Source: Actinomycetota bacterium
GTDB taxonomy: Bacteria > Actinomycetota > CADDZG01 > WHSQ01
Length of the DNA: 58,726 nt
Reading direction: 5' to 3'
NCBI GenBank assembly: GCA_009379915.1
Contig: WHSV01000011.1
Location: forward strand, 1 to 58,726
Below are positions 25,160-33,426 of the stretch, piece by piece. A model generated the notes under the pieces. It worked only from the letters and a program-made list of their open reading frames with translations, was not told the DNA's origin and did not search any database. Each line of letters begins with the position of its first letter. Within the stretch, counting starts at the first letter, position 1. The position numbers and the translations under genes were made by a program.

Positions 25160-26757
25160 GCACCAACCTTGCCCGCTCTACCGCGGTCATGACGCTCGGA
25201 ACGGTCCTGTCTCGCTCTACGGGGTTGTTGCGCATCGCCGCCATCGCAGCGGCTATCGGTGTCGTCGAGACGGGTGGACTGAGCGACGCGTTCAACTACG
25301 CCAACACGGCTCCGAACATCATCTACGAGCTGTTTCTCGGCGGAATTCTGACCTCGGTGTTCGTTCCGGTTTTCGTCGAGTTGCTCGAGAAGGAAGGGCG
25401 GGAGCGCGCATGGCAGGTGGCAAGCGCTCTGATCAACGTCTCTGTCGTCGGACTGATGGCGGTCAGCATCGTGGGAATCCTCCTCGCCCCCTGGATAGCC
25501 AAGCTCTACACCCTCAACGTCGACGGCGACACCGCTCGCATGGAGGAGGTCATGACCTTCCTCCTGCGTCTGTTCATTCCACAAATCATCTTTTACGCGC
25601 TCACGGCTATCACCGCCGGCCTGCTCAACGCCCACAAACGGTTCGGAGCGCCGATGTTCACGCCGGTACTGAACAACCTGGCGGTGATCGCTGTGTTCCT
25701 CGCCTTTCGCTCGGCGGTTGGATCCGTGAGCCTAGAGAGCGTCACTCCGGGTCAATTGCTGGTAATCGGAGGGGGCACGACGCTCGGCGTCGTTCTCATG
25801 GCGATGGCGCAGCTCCCCTTCTTACGCGGCATGGGGCGTTACCAGTGGACGTTTCACATACGCCACCCGTCGGTCATCAAGCTCGCCAAGCTGTCGGTGT
25901 TCGTAATCGGCTACGTCGTGACGAACCAGATCGGGTATCTCGTGGTTCAGGTCCTCGCCGGCGGTGAAGTTGGGGGCTACACCGCATACACGTGGGCCTT
26001 CACCTTCTTCCTGCTTCCACACGGGCTCTTTTCCGTTTCGATCATGACGGCGCTGCTGCCGGGGATGAGCGAACATGCGACCAATGGACGATGGGATCTC
26101 TATCGGAGCCAGCTCTCGGTCGGAGTCCGGGCGACCACTCTTCTGATTCTTCCCGCGGCGGTCGGCTACTTCGTGCTCGGAACACCGATCGTGAGGATCC
26201 TGCTCGAACACGGCGTGATGGGGCCCGAATCGACAGAGCTCGTCGCGAACGTTCTGCGATTCTTCGTTCTGGGTCTCGTACCGTTCGCTGTCTACCAGTT
26301 GTTCCTGCGCGCCTTCTACGCGCTGCACGACGCCAAGACACCGTTCTACATAAACGTCGGGGTCGTCGCCCTGAACACCGCGATCAACGTCCCGATGTTC
26401 GCGTGGCTGGGAGTCCGGGGGCTCGCAGCGGGTCATGCCATCCATTACGTCATCGGAGTCTTCTTGCAGGGGCGGATCCTGTCGCGCCGCGTCGACGGCA
26501 TCGACGAAGCCCGCATCGTTCGTAGCTCTGTCAAGATCGGGCTTGCGTCCCTCGGGATGGGGTTGCTCGTGTGGGGGGTCTATTCCCTGACCAGCGAGCT
26601 CATCGAGCCCACCGCTTTTCTCAACGATCTCCTCATCGTCGCCGTCCCCGTGGTCGCCGGCGCAGTTGCCTTCCTGGCCCTCTGCGTCGCCCTGGGCGTG
26701 GAGGAAATCGACTACGCCAAGGCAGTTCTCGGTCGACGATTTTCCTCCCAGAGGTAA
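25156..26757 (+). CDS. murJ: Lipid II flippase MurJ
   Basis: MurJ flips lipid II across the membrane for peptidoglycan synthesis. The 533-residue polytopic protein has about 14 membrane segments. Family landmarks are LRIAAIAAAIGVVETGGLSD with FNYANTAPNIIYELFLGGIL, then ALTAITAGLLNAHKRFG and QLFLRAFYALHDAKTPFY. TTG at 25156 overlaps the DUF6049 stop as TTGA. Mycobacterial MurJ (MviN) is longer because a pseudokinase and an ectodomain are fused to it. Here the protein ends after the flippase, and a separate kinase gene follows. Confidence 0.94.
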   Translation: MSTNLARSTAVMTLGTVLSRSTGLLRIAAIAAAIGVVETGGLSDAFNYANTAPNIIYELFLGGILTSVFVPVFVELLEKEGRERAWQVASALINVSVVGLMAVSIVGILLAPWIAKLYTLNVDGDTARMEEVMTFLLRLFIPQIIFYALTAITAGLLNAHKRFGAPMFTPVLNNLAVIAVFLAFRSAVGSVSLESVTPGQLLVIGGGTTLGVVLMAMAQLPFLRGMGRYQWTFHIRHPSVIKLAKLSVFVIGYVVTNQIGYLVVQVLAGGEVGGYTAYTWAFTFFLLPHGLFSVSIMTALLPGMSEHATNGRWDLYRSQLSVGVRATTLLILPAAVGYFVLGTPIVRILLEHGVMGPESTELVANVLRFFVLGLVPFAVYQLFLRAFYALHDAKTPFYINVGVVALNTAINVPMFAWLGVRGLAAGHAIHYVIGVFLQGRILSRRVDGIDEARIVRSSVKIGLASLGMGLLVWGVYSLTSELIEPTAFLNDLLIVAVPVVAGAVAFLALCVALGVEEIDYAKAVLGRRFSSQR

Positions 26758-26790
26758 AGCTCACCGCCCTAAGCGACCGATAAGTAGTTT

Positions 26791-27171
26791 ATGAACCTTC
26801 TCTCCAACGAACGAGGCCTCGTGGCCGGCTGGGCCGTCAAGCTGCTTCTGTTCCTCGCGCTTCTCGGTGTCGTCATCTACGACGGTGCCGCTATCGCGGT
26901 CAACGCTTTCCAGCTGGACACAATCTCTGACGAAGTTGCCCTCGAAGTGTCGTCCTCAGCTCGAGACGACAGCCTCTTCACGCTGGAGCGCGAGGCCAAG
27001 AAAGCCGCTCGTGCCCGGGATGCCCGGCTGGTCGAGATCAAGCTCAACGCCGACAAGAGCGTCCTGAGGGTGACGATCAGGCGAGAGGCGCCCACTCTCG
27101 TTGTTAGTCGCTTCTCCCGCATCTCCGAGTGGGGTCATCTGTCTGCAACAGGGAAGGTATCGACCGACTAG
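26791..27171 (+). CDS. Small single-pass membrane protein
   Basis: This 126-residue protein has one hydrophobic segment at about residues 10-30 (LVAGWAVKLLLFLALLGVVI), then an extracytoplasmic domain of about 95 residues with mixed charge. I do not recognise the family. It lies between murJ and the Ser/Thr kinase in the same direction, so it is probably part of the same envelope operon. Confidence 0.65.
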   Translation: MNLLSNERGLVAGWAVKLLLFLALLGVVIYDGAAIAVNAFQLDTISDEVALEVSSSARDDSLFTLEREAKKAARARDARLVEIKLNADKSVLRVTIRREAPTLVVSRFSRISEWGHLSATGKVSTD

Positions 27172-27180
27172 CATCCCCCT

Positions 27181-28713
27181 GTGGCGTCCGAGATGACCAC
27201 TCTAGCCGAGCGATACGTGCTCGAATCCGAGATCGCGCGCGGTGGCATGGCCATCGTCTACAAGGCGCGGGACGATGTCCTCGCGCGCCCGGTGGCGGTC
27301 AAGGTGCTGCACTCCCACCTGGCGGACGACGAGACCTTTCTCGAGCGTTTCCGCTTCGAGGCTCTCGCCGCCGCTCGACTCGCGCATCCCAACATCGTGT
27401 CCATCTATGACACCGGGACCGAGCGGACCGACCCCGACGGCGAGGCCCGCCACTTCATCGTCATGGAGTATTGCGGAGGCGGAAGCCTGGCCGAGCACCT
27501 CGTGAACGAGGGGCCCCTGCAACCAGAGCGGGCGGACGTCGTCGGGAGCTCTGTCTGCGAAGCGCTCGCTTACGCTCACCGATCCGGCGTCATTCATCGC
27601 GACATCAAGCCGGCCAACGTCCTGGTGGCCGAGAGTGGCGGGCTCAAAGTCGCGGACTTCGGAATCGCGAAGGCCGCCTTCGCGGAAAGCGACGTCACGA
27701 CGACCGGCTCGATCCTCGGAACCGTCACCTACCTGTCGCCGGAGCAGTTGAGGGGCGAAGAGCCCGACCAGCGCAGCGACATCTACTCGCTGGGAGTCAC
27801 CCTCTACGAGTTGCTCGCAGGACGTGCACCCTTCGAGGAAGAGACCCAGATGGCAATTGCCATGAAGCACCTGCACGAGGAGCCTCCGCCGCTCAGATCC
27901 GTCAGGGCCGGCATCCCGCGCGGCCTCGAAGGTGTCGTCACCAAGGCCCTGGCCAAGGATCCCGACGCCCGCTACCAGAGCGCCCAGGAGATGCGCAACG
28001 CACTCGAGGGGCAGTCCGCGGCAACCGCGACCGCGGTCTTGCGTCGACCCGCTCGCTCGACCGAACGATCCCGCACCACCGTACAAAGAACCCGCCGAGC
28101 GCCGCGCGAGAAGCCGTCGCGCTCGATGGGCCCCCTGGTCATGCTGGGGATCATGGCGGCCGTGGTCGCGGTGGCCTCGATCGTGCTGCTCTCCCTGATC
28201 AACCGCGAGCAAACGGGGGGAGGGGGCAACGGGAGCGGCAACGGAAACGGGGGCCAGGCGAACGGCGGCTCGGGCAACACCGAGGCGATCGAGGTGCAGT
28301 CGGCGACCGACTTCGACCCTCAGGGCTCCGGCGGGGAGCATCCGGACGAGGTCGACCTGGCGATCGACGGCGACCCCAGCACCGCCTGGACCACCGAGAA
28401 CTACCAGGACCCGCTCAGCGCGCTCGGCAAGGACGGGGTCGGGCTGGTCCTGGATCTCGGGGACAGCGTCGAGGTCGCGAGCGTCGAGGTCCAGGGCTGC
28501 GACGGCTGCGGTCTCCAGGTGGGGCACGCATCGGAGGCGGCCTCGGACGCCTCCGGGTTCGAGACGGTGGGCGAGACCGACGCCGCCGGCGACCCCGAGA
28601 CCTTCGAGTTCGAATCGGCGGCGGATCGCTACTGGCTGGTCTTCGTCACCACCCTTCCGGGTGGCGGAGGGGGCTCCGCCTCGATCTCCGAGGTCACCTT
28701 CGGTGGGTCCTAG
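27181..28713 (+). CDS. Transmembrane Ser/Thr protein kinase with discoidin-like ectodomain
   Basis: Residues about 8-270 form a PknB-type kinase. It shows a glycine-rich loop (IARGGMAIVYKARD), the ATP-binding Lys in PVAVKVL, the catalytic loop HRDIKPANVL, DFG in VADFGIAK, and GTVTYLSPEQ. All catalytic residues are present. A basic linker and one membrane segment (VMLGIMAAVVAVASIVLLSLI) lead to a Gly/Asn-rich spacer. The ectodomain of about 140 residues resembles F5/8 type C domains (AIDGDPSTAWTTE, then VGLVLDLGDSVEVASVEV). Such an ectodomain is fused to the MurJ pseudokinase in mycobacteria. The likely role is sensing envelope glycans and regulating lipid II export. Confidence 0.88.
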   Translation: MASEMTTLAERYVLESEIARGGMAIVYKARDDVLARPVAVKVLHSHLADDETFLERFRFEALAAARLAHPNIVSIYDTGTERTDPDGEARHFIVMEYCGGGSLAEHLVNEGPLQPERADVVGSSVCEALAYAHRSGVIHRDIKPANVLVAESGGLKVADFGIAKAAFAESDVTTTGSILGTVTYLSPEQLRGEEPDQRSDIYSLGVTLYELLAGRAPFEEETQMAIAMKHLHEEPPPLRSVRAGIPRGLEGVVTKALAKDPDARYQSAQEMRNALEGQSAATATAVLRRPARSTERSRTTVQRTRRAPREKPSRSMGPLVMLGIMAAVVAVASIVLLSLINREQTGGGGNGSGNGNGGQANGGSGNTEAIEVQSATDFDPQGSGGEHPDEVDLAIDGDPSTAWTTENYQDPLSALGKDGVGLVLDLGDSVEVASVEVQGCDGCGLQVGHASEAASDASGFETVGETDAAGDPETFEFESAADRYWLVFVTTLPGGGGGSASISEVTFGGS

Positions 28714-29293
28714 CCGTGCCGCGGACCCGCTGCAGCGAAGCGACCACGACCTCCTCCAGTCGTTTCTCGAGGGAGACAACGACGCTTTCAGCGGACTCAT
28801 GGAGCGGCACGAGGACCGGATTTTCGGCCTCTGCCTCAAGATGCTCCACAACCGGTCGGACGCTCTCGAGGCCAGCCAGGAGGTCTTCATCACCGCCTTC
28901 AGGCGAGCCGCGTCCTTTCGGGGGGACAGCGCCTTCGGCACCTGGCTCTACCGCATCGGGATCAACCATTGCAAGGACGTCCTCAGGAAGCGAAAGGACC
29001 TGTTGCTCGAGTCCGACCAGCTCGAAATCGAGCGGGTCGACACCCAGCAGCGAGGTGTGGACGAGGCTGCGGCGCTCCGGCTCGACCTGAGCAGGGCCCT
29101 GGCCGAGCTAAGAGACGACTACCGTGAGGCGGTGGTGATGCACGATCTCGGTGGAGTGCCCTACGAGGAGATCGCGACCCTCACCGGGGTTCCGGTCGGG
29201 ACCGTCAAGTCACGGATCAGCAGAGGCCGGCGGCAGCTCGGCCGTCTGTTGGAACACGCAGAGGGCGTCGACACGTCAAAGGACCAAACATGA
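28703..29293 (+). CDS. sigM: ECF sigma factor (SigM position)
   Basis: Region 2 reads DHDLLQSFLEGDNDAFSGLM through ALEASQEVFITAFRRAASFR with SAFGTWLYRIGINHC. Region 4 reads LRDDYREAVVMHDLGGVPYE and then VPVGTVKSRISRGRRQL. GTG at 28703 gives 196 residues and overlaps the kinase stop; a GTG at 28661 is the longer alternative. The gene order kinase-sigma-antisigma-trxB equals the sigM locus of Mycobacterium, where SigM responds to envelope or oxidative stress. The next gene encodes its antisigma factor with an ATGA overlap. Confidence 0.9.
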   Translation: MGPSRAADPLQRSDHDLLQSFLEGDNDAFSGLMERHEDRIFGLCLKMLHNRSDALEASQEVFITAFRRAASFRGDSAFGTWLYRIGINHCKDVLRKRKDLLLESDQLEIERVDTQQRGVDEAAALRLDLSRALAELRDDYREAVVMHDLGGVPYEEIATLTGVPVGTVKSRISRGRRQLGRLLEHAEGVDTSKDQT

Positions 29294-30210
29294 GCTCCCA
29301 ACTGACCCACGAACGCTGCTCGGAGCTGCTGGCCGTCTACCTGGCAAAAGAACTGGATCCGGAGCAGCATCGCCTCGTCGAGGACCACCTGGAACACTGC
29401 GCGCAGTGTTCAGCCGAGCGCGCCGGGCTCGGCGCCCTCCGCTCCGAGAGTGAGCGTCTGACCACCGACGAGCGCGTCGCTCTGCGAGCCGCAGTGCTCG
29501 GAGCCACCACGGCCGCGGAGCCGGCGGGGCACAGGCTGGAGGACGAGTCGGATGCCGTCGTCGTGCCTCTCGGGGGCCGGGGGGCGCGGGCCGGCAAGTA
29601 TCTGGGGATCGCCGCGATGCTGGCGATCCTGGCAGTGGGCTCTCTCTTCGTGTTCAGGGGCGGAGGCCTGACGGGGTCGGACGACTCGGGGGCGGTCGGG
29701 GTGGCGGAGGGCTCCGGTCAGAGCGGTGAGGAGGACGCGACCGCAGGTCTAGCCGAGGACGAACCGTCACCCGGCCGGCCTGCGGCCAAGGACCTCATCC
29801 TCACCTTCCAATCCGACAGGGGAGTCATCGCCGAGGAAGACCTCGACAAGCTGGGGCGCCGAGCCGGCGGTGCACTCCTGAGCCCAACGCAGGCGTTGGG
29901 CAGCTCGGAGGAAGTCCGGGACGAGGAGCTGCGGTACAACCGGGCCCCCGAGAACCTGCTCGGTCGCCTCGCCGCCCGGGCCCCCGAAGCGCTGGCCCCC
30001 GACGTCACGGAGTGTGGCCGAACGGCTCTCGACGAGCTCGACGAACCGGGCCTCGCCACCTACGCGACCACCGCCACGCTCGAGGGGGAAGACGTCATCG
30101 TCCTCGGTTTCGTGACGGGAGCTCGACGCCCCGATCGCTACGCGGTGTTCGCCTTTCCTCGAGGTGACTGCACTACGATTCTTACCAGTGTCGAAGGACC
30201 CCTCGAGTAA
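29290..30210 (+). CDS. Antisigma factor with zinc-finger (ZAS) domain
   Basis: The N-terminal zinc-binding antisigma domain carries HLEHCAQC, the H-x3-C-x2-C signature, after ERCSELLAVYLAKELD. One membrane segment follows at about residues 98-118 (YLGIAAMLAILAVGSLFVF). The extracytoplasmic domain of about 180 residues starts with an acidic, Gly/Ser-rich stretch. The total is 306 residues. ATGA overlap with the sigma gene supports a cognate pair. The long outer domain is larger than in mycobacterial RsmA and may sense an envelope signal. Confidence 0.88.
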   Translation: MSSQLTHERCSELLAVYLAKELDPEQHRLVEDHLEHCAQCSAERAGLGALRSESERLTTDERVALRAAVLGATTAAEPAGHRLEDESDAVVVPLGGRGARAGKYLGIAAMLAILAVGSLFVFRGGGLTGSDDSGAVGVAEGSGQSGEEDATAGLAEDEPSPGRPAAKDLILTFQSDRGVIAEEDLDKLGRRAGGALLSPTQALGSSEEVRDEELRYNRAPENLLGRLAARAPEALAPDVTECGRTALDELDEPGLATYATTATLEGEDVIVLGFVTGARRPDRYAVFAFPRGDCTTILTSVEGPLE

Positions 30211-30262
30211 CGGTCGGTCAACGGGTCCGGAATTTAGGGCCCATAACTACGTTTATTAGGGT

Positions 30263-31198
30263 GTGAACACTGTGAGCGACGACGTCAGAGAAATGATCAT
30301 CATCGGCTCCGGACCGGCGGGACTGACCGCCGCGGTCTACGGCAGCCGCGCCGATTTGAGGCCACTCATGATCGAGGGCTTCGAGGCGGGCGGGCAGCTG
30401 ATGCTCACCACCGACGTCGAGAACTACCCCGGTTTCATCGACGGGATCATGGGGCCCGAGCTGATGGAGCGCATGCGCAAGCAGGCCGCTCGCTTCGGCA
30501 CCGAGTACGTGACCGACGACGTCACCTCGGTCGATTTCTCGCAACGTCCCTTCATCGTCAGGACGTCCGACGAGACCTACAAGGCGCGGTCGGTCGTCAT
30601 CTCGACGGGAGCTTCGGCCAAGATGCTGAACATTCCGGGCGAGAAGGAGCTCCTCGGTCACGGCGTATCGACCTGCGCCACCTGCGACGGTTTCTTCTTC
30701 AGAGATCAGGAGCTGCTCATCGTCGGTGGGGGAGACTCGGCGATGGAGGAGGCCATTTTCCTGACCAAGTTTGCCTCCAAGGTCACGGTCGTGCACCGTC
30801 GCGACGAGCTCCGAGCGAGCAAGATCATGCAGCAGCGCGCGCTGGACAACCCGAAGATCGAGTTCCTGTGGAACTCCGTAATCACCGAGCTCGTCGGCGA
30901 CGGCAAGCTGAGGGGCGCGAAGATACAGAACGTCAAAACGGGAGCGGAATCCTTAGTCGAGGCGGGCGGCGCCTTCGTCGCGATCGGGCACACGCCCAAC
31001 ACCGCGCTGTTCGAAGATCACCTCGAGCTGGACGGCGGTTACATCAAGACCGCGGGTCAGACCACGGAGACCTCGGTTCCCGGAGTCTTCGCCGCGGGCG
31101 ATGTCGTCGACTACCGCTACCGCCAGGCCATCACCGCCGCCGGCATGGGCTGTGAGGCGGCGATGGACGCCGAGCGGTGGCTCGAGGGGCAGCACTAG
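30263..31198 (+). CDS. trxB: Thioredoxin reductase
   Basis: This NADPH-dependent flavoenzyme reduces thioredoxin. FAD motif: IIIGSGPAGLTAAVYGSRA. Redox-active pair: CATC in VSTCATCDGFFF. NADPH motif: VGGGDSAMEEA with HRRDELRAS. Second FAD motif: GVFAAGDVVDYRYRQ. The length is 311 residues. GTG at 30263 is chosen; another GTG lies three codons on. The thioredoxin gene that normally follows trxB is missing here, and an M23 peptidase gene lies in its place. Confidence 0.95.
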   Translation: MNTVSDDVREMIIIGSGPAGLTAAVYGSRADLRPLMIEGFEAGGQLMLTTDVENYPGFIDGIMGPELMERMRKQAARFGTEYVTDDVTSVDFSQRPFIVRTSDETYKARSVVISTGASAKMLNIPGEKELLGHGVSTCATCDGFFFRDQELLIVGGGDSAMEEAIFLTKFASKVTVVHRRDELRASKIMQQRALDNPKIEFLWNSVITELVGDGKLRGAKIQNVKTGAESLVEAGGAFVAIGHTPNTALFEDHLELDGGYIKTAGQTTETSVPGVFAAGDVVDYRYRQAITAAGMGCEAAMDAERWLEGQH

Positions 31199-31240
31199 CA
31201 GGAACCCGACCGCCGTCCGGTCGGTCGTACTCTCGACACA

Positions 31241-31831
31241 ATGCCTTACTCCTCGCGTCGCGTCCTGTCGCTGGCCGTCCTGGCCCTTACGATCGCCGGG
31301 GTCGGCGGGGCTCGGGCCGAGGTCGCTCCCTCAAGTGGATACGTGGCGCCGGAGCCAAAGGCCAGAGTCTTCCCGGTGGCTCGCTCCAAGTGGTACTCGG
31401 TCATCAACTTCAAAGACGACTGGCTCGCCCCCCGAAGGCGCTTCGTGGACGGCCGGTGGCGTCAGGTCGGGTTCCACGAGGGCAACGACATCTTTGCCGA
31501 GCCGGGCACGCCGGCAAGGGCAACCACGAAGGGCGTCGTCGAACAGGCGGGCTGGCTCTTCTATTCGGGATGGCGTGTCGGCATCAGGGCAGACGACGGA
31601 CGTTACTGGTTCTACGCACATCTCGCCGAGCCACCCGCGGTGTCGCCGGGCCAGCGAGTGGAATCAGGTCAGACCATCGGTCTGGTGGGAAACACGGGCT
31701 ACGGCCAGACCCCAGGGCACAAAGACGAATTCTCGGCCCATCTTCACGTCGGGATACAGGAACCAACGGGGGAATGGGTAAACCCCTATCCGTTGATGAA
31801 GCGACTCTACGAAAACGCGCAGAGCCGATGA
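31241..31831 (+). CDS. Secreted M23 family metallopeptidase (LytM-type)
   Basis: A signal peptide spans about residues 1-26, ending ARA. The M23 domain shows FHEGNDIFAEPGTP (the H-x3-D zinc ligands) and SAHLHVGI (the HxH motif). The central GWRVGIRADDGRYWFYAHL and GLVGNTGYGQTPGH are typical. At 196 residues it consists of little more than the catalytic domain. It probably cleaves peptidoglycan stem or crossbridge peptides. It overlaps the amidase gene as ATGA, so two wall-active proteins are translationally coupled. It stands where trxA is found in related genomes. Confidence 0.9.
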   Translation: MPYSSRRVLSLAVLALTIAGVGGARAEVAPSSGYVAPEPKARVFPVARSKWYSVINFKDDWLAPRRRFVDGRWRQVGFHEGNDIFAEPGTPARATTKGVVEQAGWLFYSGWRVGIRADDGRYWFYAHLAEPPAVSPGQRVESGQTIGLVGNTGYGQTPGHKDEFSAHLHVGIQEPTGEWVNPYPLMKRLYENAQSR

Positions 31832-32868
31832 AGCGCTTGATACGTCAAGGTGATCGCTCCGACCAAGTCGCCGACGTCCAGGCGCGTCTGCGCGCGCTGG
31901 GATACATGGTCGACGACGACTCGGGAGATTTCGGCGCGTCGACGCAGTTGGCACTGAAGACGTTCCAGCAACATCGAGGCCTCATCGCGGACGGGATCGT
32001 CGGCCCCGACAGCTGGGACCAACTCGTCGAAGCCGGCTGGCGCCTCGGTGACCGCGTCCTGTACATGAAGTACCCGGCCTTCCGCGGCGACGACGTCCAA
32101 ACGCTGCAAAACCGTCTCAACGCCCTGGGCTTCGATGCGGGCATGGAAGACGGCATCCTCGGAGTCGATACCGATCGAGCGGTGAAGTCCTTTCAACGTG
32201 AATACGGCGTCGCCGAGGACGGAATCGTCGGGCCCCACACAACGATTGCGCTGACCGGTCTTCGCATCGATCGCCCGGGCACGGCAGCCGAACTGCGCGA
32301 GGACCTGCGGCGCGCCGAACATGGCGGGATTCATCAAGCGCTCATCGCAATCGACCCCGGGCACGGCGCGGACGATAGCGGTGGTTTGAGCGAAGGACTC
32401 AGCGAGGCTGACCTTTGCTGGGATCTAGCGAGTCGACTCGCGGAGAGATTGACGCGTTTCGGAGCGCGCGTTCGCTTTACTCGCCCCGAAACGGAGAACC
32501 CCGATTCGACCACGCGCGCCAAACGCGCCAACCAGATCAGCGCAGACCTCTTTATCTCACTGCACTTCAACGCTCACAGCAAGCCCTCGGCCGAGGGGTC
32601 ATCGACCTACTACTGGCGCACCTCGCGCGGGGGTTTGCAGCTAGCCGAGTTGATCCAGGACGAGCTCACCCGGCTCGGGTTGAAGGACTGCCGCAGTCAT
32701 CCGGGATCCTTCGCGATCCTGCGAGAGACGAGGATGCCGGCCGTGCTCGTCGAACCCGCGTATCTCACGAGTCCGGAGGACGCCAAGCGGCTCGATGATC
32801 CCGAGTTCCGGACGGCCGTCGCGGATTCACTAACGAGCGCGATACGGCGCTACTTCGAGTCGAAGTAG
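31828..32868 (+). CDS. cwlM: N-acetylmuramoyl-L-alanine amidase, CwlM-like
   Basis: Two peptidoglycan-binding (PGB1) repeats occupy about residues 5-70 (VADVQARLRALGY, GIVGPDSW) and 85-150 (VQTLQNRLNALGF, GIVGPHTT). An Amidase_3 domain follows from about residue 165. Its zinc ligands appear intact: His in IDPGHG, Glu in LSEADLCWD and His in SLHFNAHS. The catalytic Glu is probably in LVEPAYL. No signal peptide is seen, as in mycobacterial CwlM, which acts in the cytoplasm as a phosphorylated activator of MurA. Intact ligands leave open whether this protein is an enzyme, a regulator or both. Confidence 0.9.
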   Translation: MKRLIRQGDRSDQVADVQARLRALGYMVDDDSGDFGASTQLALKTFQQHRGLIADGIVGPDSWDQLVEAGWRLGDRVLYMKYPAFRGDDVQTLQNRLNALGFDAGMEDGILGVDTDRAVKSFQREYGVAEDGIVGPHTTIALTGLRIDRPGTAAELREDLRRAEHGGIHQALIAIDPGHGADDSGGLSEGLSEADLCWDLASRLAERLTRFGARVRFTRPETENPDSTTRAKRANQISADLFISLHFNAHSKPSAEGSSTYYWRTSRGGLQLAELIQDELTRLGLKDCRSHPGSFAILRETRMPAVLVEPAYLTSPEDAKRLDDPEFRTAVADSLTSAIRRYFESK

Positions 32869-33426
32869 CCGACTGGAACCAACAACGGCACCGAGGGGGC
32901 CGAGTGGGGAGCGATCTGGCTCGAAACCTGCCGCGCAGGTTGGTTGCGAGCCCGGCAAGAACCAAAGGCGGCATCGAGGGGCCGATTGGAGAGCGACCTG
33001 GCCTTCGCTTTCGCCGCTGTAACTGGATGCCTGGCTTCTCTTCGCCGATACGGTCGCTATTCGACCATCCTGCGCGAAAGAAAGGCGCGGAAGCGCGGAC
33101 AACCGGATCCAGCGCCGCAGTCTCGACCAGAAACGACGCCACGCGTCGCTAATGGTCGAAGGTCCGCCGACCAAGCCGGAGCGGGCCCCGAAAACTCCCG
33201 CACGGCACCAACTCGCCCCCTTCGATGCTGGTTTGGCCTCGACTCAGCCGGGACCAGGCCGTAGCGGGCCGCGGAAATTCACGCACGGCACCAACTTCCC
33301 CCGTAGGTGCCGGTTTTGCCTTTTGATTCGGCCACGGAGCGACGTGAGCGGCCCTCGAAAGCGAGCATGGCACCAAGTCAACCCCGTCGATGCCGGTGCT
33401 TTGACTCAGCCCCGAACCCGAGGCGC
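32869..33426. repeat. Repeat-filled gap between cwlM and parB
   Basis: No gene is evident. Units of the dispersed repeat family occur in two orientations. At about 32882-32985 the cores read ACGGCACCGAGGGGGCCGAG and GGCGGCATCGAGGGGCCGAT. At about 33188-33426 three units of about 80 bp carry GGCACCAACTCGCCCC, GGCACCAACTTCCCCC and GGCACCAAGTCAACCCC. Each is followed by a GATGC-GG or GGTGCCGG core and TTTGCC, TTTGGC or TTTGAC. The last unit runs up to and slightly into the 3' end of parB. Confidence 0.7.

Noticed and set aside
27202-28941. 579-residue frame on the minus strand
   Set aside because: It covers the kinase and sigma genes in antisense and has no recognisable domain. The plus-strand genes carry full catalytic motifs.
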